Source: Bacteroidota bacterium (GTDB lineage Bacteria > Bacteroidota > Bacteroidia > Chitinophagales > Chitinophagaceae). From it: 5,918 bases of DNA. The first letter of the stretch is position 1, and every line of letters begins with the position of its first letter. The notes beneath the pieces were generated by a model, which was not told the DNA's origin, made no database searches, and was given only the letters and a program-made list of their open reading frames with translations. A program made the translations under genes and the position numbers. The stretch is from NCBI GenBank assembly GCA_030831005.1, contig JAURLW010000096.1, positions 1 through 5,918 on the forward strand. Reading direction: 5' to 3'. Positions 1 to 5,475 of the stretch are shown one piece after another.

Positions 1-1439
1 ATCGACTTATAGAACAAAGAAAAGCCATTGTAGATAATATCTCAGGGGTTACACGCGATCGCCAATATGGGGTTTGCGAATGGAATGGAAGAAAATTTAA
101 TGTCATCGACACCGGTGGTTTTGTGGCCAAAACCGACGATGTATTTGAAAAAGAAATCAAAAAACAAGTACATATTGCCCTTGAAGAAGCCAATCTGGTC
201 TTATTTATATGTGATACCGCAACGGGAATTACCGGACAAGATGAAGATATGACAATTCTGCTCCGACGCTCTACTAAACCTGTTTTGTTAGCCGTTAACA
301 AAGTTGACAATTCAGAAAGAGCACTAGAAGCTACAGAATTTTATGCATTAGGCTTTGATCAAACCTTCTTTATTTCTTCTATCTCTGGTAGCGGTACCGG
401 CGATTTATTAGATGAAATTACAAAACATATACCTATCCAAGAAGAAGTTATAGAGGAGCAAAGAGAAGATTGGAATGCCATGGTGGAGGAAGGAATGCGA
501 GAAGGCGAAGAATGGCTAGAAGGACAAAATTTTGACGATCTTAATGAAACCTTATACGAAGAAGAGGCTGATTTAATAGAAGAAGATTGGGAAATTGAGG
601 AGCAGGAAGAAGAAGGTGCATCTTATGATAAAGCACCAAGAGCACAAATAGGATTACCTAAAATTGCTATTATTGGTCAGCCCAATGCTGGTAAATCTAC
701 TTTATTGAATGCTTTGATTGGCCAGGAAAGAACCATTGTTTCTAATATCCCAGGTACCACTCGCGATAGCATTCATACACAGTACAAATTATTCGGCAAA
801 GAGTTTATTCTTATTGATACCGCAGGTTTAAGAAAGAAAAAAAATGTACACGAGGATCTAGAATTCTATTCGGTTATCCGAGCTATAAAAGCAATGGATG
901 AAGCCGATATCTGTATGATGATTATTGATGCAGAAAAAGGAATTACCGCTCAAGATATTAGTATTTTTAGTTTAGCGGCTCGTAAAGGGAAAGGCATTGT
1001 GATTATGATGAACAAGTGGGATTTGGTAGAAAAAGAAACCAATACAGCCAGAGATTATGAAGCGATGATCAAACAACGTATTGCTCCATTTAATGATGTG
1101 CCGGTAATTTTCATTTCAGCAACTGAAAAACAACGTATTTTCCAAGGTATTGAAAAAGCACTTCAAGTATTTGATGCTAGAAACAGACGCATTAAGACTA
1201 GCGCTTTAAACGACGCTATGTTGAAAGAAATACAATACTACCCGCCTCCAATGTCGAGAGGTCATGCGGTTAAAATCAAATTTGCTACGCAATTACCTAC
1301 CGCATTCCCAACATTTGTATTTTTTGCGAATCACCCAGATGCTATTAAAGATGCCTATAAGAAGTTTTTAGAAAATAAAATCCGTAGTCATTTTGATTTC
1401 AATGGTGTTCCTATTCGAATTTTCTTTAGAAAAAAATAA
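1..1439 (+). CDS. der: Ribosome-assembly GTPase Der (EngA), 5'-truncated by window edge
   Basis: Der is an essential cytoplasmic GTPase with two tandem G domains, needed for maturation of the 50S ribosomal subunit. The reading frame is open from base 3, giving 478 visible residues. Only the start and first P-loop, about 20 residues by family comparison, lie off the window. The GTG at 123 is internal, because upstream codons still encode conserved G-domain sequence. Visible motifs of G domain 1 are GVTRD (residues 15-19), DTGG (36-39) and NKVD (99-102). G domain 2 has GQPNAGKST (225-233), GTTRD (251-255), DTAG (272-275), NKWD (337-340) and SAT (372-374). A C-terminal KH-like domain follows from about residue 390 to the end. 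Between the G domains lies an unusually long acidic linker (about residues 146-214). A PPP motif sits at residues 414-416. The gene ends 11 nt before rimO, suggesting cotranscription. Identity is very secure. Confidence 0.97.
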   Translation, partial: RLIEQRKAIVDNISGVTRDRQYGVCEWNGRKFNVIDTGGFVAKTDDVFEKEIKKQVHIALEEANLVLFICDTATGITGQDEDMTILLRRSTKPVLLAVNKVDNSERALEATEFYALGFDQTFFISSISGSGTGDLLDEITKHIPIQEEVIEEQREDWNAMVEEGMREGEEWLEGQNFDDLNETLYEEEADLIEEDWEIEEQEEEGASYDKAPRAQIGLPKIAIIGQPNAGKSTLLNALIGQERTIVSNIPGTTRDSIHTQYKLFGKEFILIDTAGLRKKKNVHEDLEFYSVIRAIKAMDEADICMMIIDAEKGITAQDISIFSLAARKGKGIVIMMNKWDLVEKETNTARDYEAMIKQRIAPFNDVPVIFISATEKQRIFQGIEKALQVFDARNRRIKTSALNDAMLKEIQYYPPPMSRGHAVKIKFATQLPTAFPTFVFFANHPDAIKDAYKKFLENKIRSHFDFNGVPIRIFFRKK

Positions 1440-1450
1440 ACGCTTTCACA

Positions 1451-2761
1451 TTGAAAAACAAGTCCATAAAACCCAATAAAGTCAATATCATTACCCTAGG
1501 TTGTTCTAAAAACTTAGTGGATAGTGAAGTACTTAGTGGACAATTGCATGCTAATGCAATTGACGTAGTTCATGAAAATAAAAAATTAGATCATAACATT
1601 GTTGTGGTTAACACCTGTGGCTTTATTGATAAAGCGAAGGAAGAAAGTATTAATACCATTTTAGATCAGGTAGAGCTAAAACGCAGAGGTAAATTAGACA
1701 AGGTTTTTGTTACCGGTTGTTTGAGCGAACGATACCGTTCCGATTTATCCTTAGAAATCCCTGAAGTAGATGCTTGGTTTGGCACCCTAGAATTGCCTCA
1801 AATTCTCAATCAATTTAATGTTGATTACAAACAAGAATTAGTAGGCGAACGCCTTTTAAGCACGCCTAAACACTACGCTTATTTAAAGATAGCAGAAGGT
1901 TGTAATAGAACCTGTTCCTTTTGCGCTATACCGCTTATGAGAGGCAATCATGTATCTAAAACCATTGAAGAAATTGTTGCCGAAGCTAAGAAATTAGTAT
2001 CGATGGGTGTAAAGGAGATCATGCTGATTGCGCAAGAACTCACTTATTATGGCTTGGATATTTACAAAAAAAGAGCCTTAGCTGATCTATTGAAATACTT
2101 ATCGGATATAGAAGGTTTGCATTGGATTCGTTTACACTATGCCTATCCGTCTAAATTCCCTTTAGATATTTTAGACGTTATGAAAGAACGTTCTAATATT
2201 TGTAATTACCTTGACATGCCGCTCCAACATATTTCTGACCCTATGTTGAAGGCCATGAAACGCCAGATTACAAGTCAAGAAATATATGAACTAATCGATA
2301 CTATTCGCGATCGCATACCTGAAATTTGTATCCGAACATCTTTAATAGCCGGATTCCCAGGTGAAACGAGAGAAGATGTAGAAGCAGTAAAAGCCTTTTT
2401 AGCTAAAACTAGACTCGACAGAGTTGGGATTTTCACCTATTCGCATGAAGAAAACACCAGTGCCTACGAATTAGCAGACACCTTGAGTAGTGAAGAAAAA
2501 GAAGCAAGAGCTCAAGAAATCATAGAATTCCAGCAGGAAATCTCTTTTGAAAAGAATCAAGAACGAATTGGCCACACTTACAAGGTGCTAATCGACCGTA
2601 AGGAAGCTGGTCGATATATTGGCAGAACGGAATTTGATAGTGTTGAGGTAGATAATGAAGTTATTATCAATTCAAGTAAAGCACTCAAAATCGGTGAATT
2701 TATACAGGTGAAAATTGATAAAGCCTATGATTATGATTTAGAAGGCGAAGTGGTAGCCTAA
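1451..2761 (+). CDS. rimO: Ribosomal protein S12 methylthiotransferase RimO
   Basis: RimO is a radical-SAM enzyme that adds a methylthio group to the beta-carbon of a conserved aspartate of ribosomal protein S12 (Asp88 region in E. coli). The 436-residue protein has the full family architecture. The N-terminal UPF0004 domain has its three cluster cysteines at C18 (LGCSKN), C56 (NTCGF) and C90 (VTGC). The radical-SAM CxxxCxxC motif is C151/C155/C158, and a C-terminal TRAM domain spans about 371-434. LIAQELTYYG and the EGCNRTCSFCAIPLMRG stretch favour RimO over the tRNA-modifying paralogue MiaB. The TTG start is chosen because the frame has an in-frame stop at 1427-1429 and no ATG or GTG before the conserved domain. 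The resulting N-terminus (MKNKSIKPNK, then VNIITLGCSKN) fits the family. It lies 11 nt after der and is closed by a terminator. Confidence 0.96.
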   Translation: MKNKSIKPNKVNIITLGCSKNLVDSEVLSGQLHANAIDVVHENKKLDHNIVVVNTCGFIDKAKEESINTILDQVELKRRGKLDKVFVTGCLSERYRSDLSLEIPEVDAWFGTLELPQILNQFNVDYKQELVGERLLSTPKHYAYLKIAEGCNRTCSFCAIPLMRGNHVSKTIEEIVAEAKKLVSMGVKEIMLIAQELTYYGLDIYKKRALADLLKYLSDIEGLHWIRLHYAYPSKFPLDILDVMKERSNICNYLDMPLQHISDPMLKAMKRQITSQEIYELIDTIRDRIPEICIRTSLIAGFPGETREDVEAVKAFLAKTRLDRVGIFTYSHEENTSAYELADTLSSEEKEARAQEIIEFQQEISFEKNQERIGHTYKVLIDRKEAGRYIGRTEFDSVEVDNEVIINSSKALKIGEFIQVKIDKAYDYDLEGEVVA

Positions 2762-2784
2762 GAATCAAATTAATTTATAAATAG

Positions 2785-2818
2785 CCGTTTAATTAGCAGT
2801 CTAATTAAACGGTTTTTT
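2785..2818 (+). terminator. Intrinsic terminator after rimO
   Basis: A perfect 12-bp stem pairs CCGTTTAATTAG (2785-2796) with CTAATTAAACGG (2801-2812) around a 4-nt CAGT loop, followed at once by six T residues (2813-2818). This is a textbook Rho-independent terminator reading rightward. It begins 23 nt after the rimO stop codon and separates the der-rimO unit from the efp-accB-accC unit. There is no good T-run on the opposite side, so there is little sign that it works in both directions. Confidence 0.93.
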
Positions 2819-2838
2819 ATTTATGCTAATGACGAGCT

Positions 2839-2924
2839 AAAAAAGTAAAAAAAAGATGAAAAATGAGGGAAATTGATCAAAAAACATCAAAAACAGACAA
2901 AAAAGAGCTTAAAATATGTATAAA
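2839..2924. promoter_or_regulatory. Helically phased A-tracts (predicted curved DNA) upstream of efp promoter
   Basis: Most of this A-rich, non-coding stretch is a run of A-tracts with near-helical spacing. They lie at 2839-2844, 2847-2854, 2859-2863, 2870-2872, 2879-2884, 2889-2893, 2899-2904, 2911-2914 and 2922-2924. Successive centres are about 9 to 11 bp apart, averaging close to 10.2 bp. Phased A-tracts are known to bend DNA, and upstream curved A-rich DNA can stimulate promoters. The array ends about 14 bp before the -7 element of the efp promoter. The spacing is read directly from the sequence; the regulatory role is inference. Confidence 0.6.
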
Positions 2925-2946
2925 TTGAACTTAATCCTTACATTTG
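2915..2946 (+). promoter_or_regulatory. Bacteroidota-type promoter for efp-accB-accC
   Basis: TACATTTG at 2939-2946 is an exact match to the Bacteroidota -7 consensus TAnnTTTG used by the primary sigma factor. The -33 element is weak. TATG at 2915-2918 lies 20 bp upstream, in the expected position, but has ATG rather than TTG. A true TTG at 2925-2927 is too close (11 bp) to serve. The transcript would start near 2950-2955, leaving a leader of about 25 nt before the efp ATG. The site follows the rimO terminator and the phased A-tracts, as expected for the start of a new transcription unit. Confidence 0.72.
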
Positions 2947-2976
2947 CAGACGCAAAATTTTAAACTTAAAATCACT

Positions 2977-3543
2977 ATGGCAACAACCGCAGACATAAGA
3001 AATGGTATCATTTTAAAATTAGACAACAGCCTTTATTCTGTAATTGAATTTGGTCAAAATAAAACAGCTCGTTCGGCTGCAAAAGTTTGGGCTAAACTTA
3101 AAGGGGTTGACAATACAAGAAGTATTGAACACACTTGGAACTCTGGTGAAAACATTTACCCTGTTCGTGTAGAAAAAAGACCGTATCAATTCCTTTATAA
3201 AGATGATAGTGGCTTTAACTTAATGGACACAGAATCTTATGAGCAAATTTCATTGGCAGAACACATGATTGACAATCCAGGTTTATACAAAGACGGTCAA
3301 GAGTGTTTTGTAATGGTCAATACAGAAACTGAAACACCGATGAGTGTTGAATTACCTGCAAATATCGTATTGCAAGTAACCTACTCAGAACCAGGTGTAA
3401 AAGGCGATACAGCTACCCGTACATTAAAACCTGCTACTGTAGAAACTGGTGCAACTGTAATGGTACCTTTATTTGTAAACGAAGGAGAACTTATTCGTAT
3501 CGATTCAAAAACTGGCGCTTATATGGAGCGTGTAAAATCATAA
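2977..3543 (+). CDS. efp: Translation elongation factor P with Arg at the loop tip
   Basis: EF-P binds between the ribosomal P and E sites and relieves stalling at consecutive prolines. From ATG 2977 the protein has 188 residues, the standard EF-P length. The start MATTADIRNG is typical of the phylum. A longer reading from TTG 2944 is rejected because that codon lies inside the promoter -7 box. Domain I (1 to about 65) is KOW-like and carries the functional loop. The OB domains follow, with RPYQFLYKDD (around 75), GDTATRTLKPATVETGATVMVPLF and a C-terminal RIDSKTGAYMERV. The loop is N28-K29-T30-A31-R32-S33-A34-A35, so the tip is Arg32 rather than the usual lysine of KPGKG-type loops. This resembles the Arg32 loop of EarP-modified EF-P. 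It is the first gene of a probable efp-accB-accC operon, 21 nt before accB, with no Shine-Dalgarno sequence. Confidence 0.97.
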   Translation: MATTADIRNGIILKLDNSLYSVIEFGQNKTARSAAKVWAKLKGVDNTRSIEHTWNSGENIYPVRVEKRPYQFLYKDDSGFNLMDTESYEQISLAEHMIDNPGLYKDGQECFVMVNTETETPMSVELPANIVLQVTYSEPGVKGDTATRTLKPATVETGATVMVPLFVNEGELIRIDSKTGAYMERVKS

Positions 3544-3564
3544 ACCCTTTCAAACTCTAATTTT

Positions 3565-4050
3565 ATGGAATACAAACAAATACAAGAGCTGATTAAAACG
3601 ATTAATAAATCTAATATCAGCGAGCTTTCAATAGAAGAAAAAGATTTTAAAATTACAATCAAACAAGAGCAAACAACAGTAGAGCCTCAATATATTATGA
3701 CTGCTCCTGCTGCAATGCCTGTAGCTGCGCCAGCAATGGCTGCTCCTGCACCTGCTGCTGCTCCTGCTGCGGCTCCACCTAGTCCTGCTCCTGCTGCAGC
3801 TAGTGCAAATCAAATCACTGTAAAATCGCCTATGATTGGTACGTTCTATAGAAGTGCTGGTCCTGATAAAGCTCCTTTTGTAAACGTAGGTGATGAAATC
3901 AAAGCTGGACAAGTAGTTTGTATTATTGAAGCGATGAAATTATTTAATGAAATAGAAAGTGAAGTGAGCGGTCGTATCGTAAAAGTATTGGTAGATGACG
4001 CATCTCCAGTAGAATACGATCAAGCTTTATTTATTGTAGAACCTGCATAA
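3565..4050 (+). CDS. accB: Biotin carboxyl carrier protein of acetyl-CoA carboxylase
   Basis: BCCP carries covalently bound biotin that shuttles carboxyl groups from AccC to the carboxyltransferase AccAD in the first committed step of fatty-acid synthesis. The 161-residue protein has the expected three parts. There is an N-terminal segment (1 to about 45, MEYKQIQELIKTI). A flexible Ala/Pro linker (about 46-81) is followed by a biotinyl domain (about 84-160). The domain shows the BCCP thumb region SPMIGTFYRSAGPDKAP (88-104) and the biotin site EAMKL with Lys125 as the biotinylated residue. The full EAMKL context and adjacent accC argue for fatty-acid BCCP rather than a lipoyl protein. The linker is encoded by repeated GCT/CCT/GCA codons that raise local GC and repetitiveness. 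The start is ATG 3565, 21 nt after efp and without a Shine-Dalgarno sequence. Confidence 0.97.
   Translation: MEYKQIQELIKTINKSNISELSIEEKDFKITIKQEQTTVEPQYIMTAPAAMPVAAPAMAAPAPAAAPAAAPPSPAPAAASANQITVKSPMIGTFYRSAGPDKAPFVNVGDEIKAGQVVCIIEAMKLFNEIESEVSGRIVKVLVDDASPVEYDQALFIVEPA
3703..3797 (+). repeat. Imperfect Ala/Pro codon repeats in accB linker
   Basis: The 11-mer GCTCCTGCTGC occurs exactly at 3703-3713, 3760-3770 and 3787-3797. A shorter copy, GCTCCTGC, lies at 3742-3749. All copies are in frame and encode Ala-Pro-Ala units of the flexible BCCP linker. This is normal low-complexity coding sequence that could change length by slippage or recombination without breaking the frame if whole codons are gained or lost. 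It also creates a spurious antisense open frame. Confidence 0.75.
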
Positions 4051-4088
4051 GCTGGTTTTATTATTATTAAATTCATTAAACGAACTAC

Positions 4089-5426
4089 ATGTTTAAGAAA
4101 ATTCTAATTGCGAATAGAGGAGAAATTGCTCTTCGTATCATACGTACGTGCAGAGAAATGGGTATCAAAACGGTAGCTGTTTATTCTACTGCAGACAAAG
4201 ATTCCTTGCATGTTAAATTTGCAGACGAAGCGGTATGTATAGGCAAACCACAAAGTAGCGAGTCCTATTTAAATATCCCGCACATTATGGCGGCAGCTGA
4301 AATTACCAATGCAGATGCTATTCATCCAGGATATGGCTTCTTAGCTGAAAACGCTCATTTTGCTGAAATTTGCGCAACCTATAATATAAAATTCATCGGA
4401 CCAACACCGGAGATGATTCGTAAAATGGGTGATAAAATTACGGCTAAAGAAACCATGATAGCTGCTGGCGTACCTTGTATTCCAGGTTCTGAAGGTTTAT
4501 TAGAAAGCGTAGAAGAAGCAAAAACCCTTGCTAACAAAATGGGTTACCCTGTTATTTTAAAAGCAACTGCTGGCGGTGGTGGTAAAGGTATGCGTGTGGT
4601 ATGGTCGGAAGACGAAATCCAAAAAGCATATGATACGGCTAAACAAGAAGCAGCTGCATCATTTAAAAATGATGGCATTTATATGGAGAAGTTTGTAGAA
4701 GAACCTCGCCATATTGAAATACAAATTGCAGGTGATCAGCATGGTAATGCTTGTCATTTGAGTGAACGTGATTGTTCTATTCAACGACGTCATCAAAAAT
4801 TAGTAGAAGAAGCTCCTTCTCCTTTTATGACCGATGAGTTGAGAAAGAAAATGGGTGAAGCTGCAGTAAAAGCGGCTAAAGCTATCAATTACGAAAGTGT
4901 AGGTACCGTAGAATTTTTGGTGGATAAACACCGTAACTTCTATTTCATGGAAATGAATACACGTATTCAAGTAGAGCATGGTGTAACAGAAGAAGTTATC
5001 AGCTATGATTTAGTTAAAGAGCAAATTAAAATTGCTGCTGGTATCGAAATCTCTGGTAAAAACTACGAACCTACGATGCATGCAATCGAATGTCGTATTA
5101 ATGCAGAAGATCCATACAACGACTTTAGACCAAGTCCGGGTAAAATTACGGTATTACATACTCCTGGTGGACATGGCGTTCGTATCGACTCTCATATTTA
5201 TGCAGGTTATACCATTCCTCCTTTTTATGATTCTATGATTGCAAAAATTATTACCATTGCACAAACTCGCGAAGAAGCTATTCAAACTATGGAAAGAGCC
5301 CTAAGTGAGTACATTATAGAAGGTGTAAAAACGACCATTCCATTCCATCTTCAATTAATGAAAAATGAAGACTTTAGGAAAGGTAATTTTACCACCAAGT
5401 TTATTGAATCTTTTGAATTAAAATAA
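4089..5426 (+). CDS. accC: Biotin carboxylase subunit of acetyl-CoA carboxylase
   Basis: AccC uses ATP and bicarbonate to carboxylate the biotin of AccB. At 445 residues it matches the usual length of about 450. The N-terminal domain opens with MFKKILIANRGEIALRIIR, followed by AIHPGYGFLAEN (77-88). The ATP-grasp domain shows Lys116, Lys158, the glycine-rich lid AGGGGKGM (161-168), HLSERDCSIQRRHQK (223-237), Glu275, and the metal and catalytic site MEMNTRIQVEH (287-297) with Glu288, Arg292 and Glu296. The C-terminal domain includes ECRINAEDP and the IPPFYDSM segment. One oddity is residue 298, a glycine (HGVTE) where most biotin carboxylases have proline (HPVTE). The gene lies 38 nt after accB with no visible promoter or terminator between, and is followed by a hairpin terminator. 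A pyruvate or propionyl-CoA carboxylase subunit is unlikely because the protein ends after the BC domains and sits beside accB. Confidence 0.97.
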   Translation: MFKKILIANRGEIALRIIRTCREMGIKTVAVYSTADKDSLHVKFADEAVCIGKPQSSESYLNIPHIMAAAEITNADAIHPGYGFLAENAHFAEICATYNIKFIGPTPEMIRKMGDKITAKETMIAAGVPCIPGSEGLLESVEEAKTLANKMGYPVILKATAGGGGKGMRVVWSEDEIQKAYDTAKQEAAASFKNDGIYMEKFVEEPRHIEIQIAGDQHGNACHLSERDCSIQRRHQKLVEEAPSPFMTDELRKKMGEAAVKAAKAINYESVGTVEFLVDKHRNFYFMEMNTRIQVEHGVTEEVISYDLVKEQIKIAAGIEISGKNYEPTMHAIECRINAEDPYNDFRPSPGKITVLHTPGGHGVRIDSHIYAGYTIPPFYDSMIAKIITIAQTREEAIQTMERALSEYIIEGVKTTIPFHLQLMKNEDFRKGNFTTKFIESFELK

Positions 5427-5436
5427 ATTATAAGAC

Positions 5437-5464
5437 AAGACCATTAAGTTGGTCTTTGTTTTTT
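5437..5464 (+). terminator. Intrinsic terminator after accC, abutting rmlB
   Basis: AAGACCA (5437-5443) pairs perfectly with TGGTCTT (5450-5456) around a 6-nt loop. A T-rich tail, TTTGTTTTTT in all, overlaps the stem end and runs to 5464. The 7-bp stem has only three G-C pairs, so it is weaker than the one after rimO and some read-through is likely. It starts 10 nt after the accC stop. Its tail ends 2 nt before a possible rmlB start codon (ATG 5467), so the same hairpin would lie just before the rmlB start in any read-through transcript. Confidence 0.8.
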
Positions 5465-5475
5465 AAATGAATACT

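Noticed and set aside
123..125. GTG as the start of der, giving a protein lacking the first part of G domain 1
   Set aside because: Codons from base 3 up to this point encode conserved Der sequence in the same frame with no stop, so the true start lies left of the window.
67..252. Plus-strand open frame of 61 codons at the left edge
   Set aside because: It overlaps the der frame, which is conserved throughout (GVTRD, DTGG). The alternative frame shows no recognisable protein features.
2925..2927. TTG as the -33 element of the efp promoter
   Set aside because: It is only 11 bp from the TACATTTG box, whereas Bacteroidota promoters use a spacer of roughly 17-23 bp.
2944..2976. TTG start giving an 11-residue N-terminal extension of EF-P
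   Set aside because: The TTG is part of the TACATTTG promoter box and would not be in the mRNA. The ATG at 2977 gives the standard 188-residue EF-P with the usual MATTADI start.
2786..2976. Riboswitch or small RNA between rimO and efp
   Set aside because: Apart from the rimO terminator, the spacer is A-rich with no further stable stem, and the likely efp leader is only about 25 nt, too short for a riboswitch.
3628..3912. Minus-strand open frame of 94 codons opposite accB, rich in Ser, Arg and Cys
   Set aside because: It is the antisense shadow of the repetitive Ala/Pro codons of the accB linker. Its composition is low complexity, no family motif is recognisable, and it lies wholly inside a certain gene.
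5032..5238. Plus-strand open frame of 68 codons within accC
   Set aside because: It is a different-frame shadow inside a fully conserved part of accC, including the ECRINAEDP region, and has no start context of its own.
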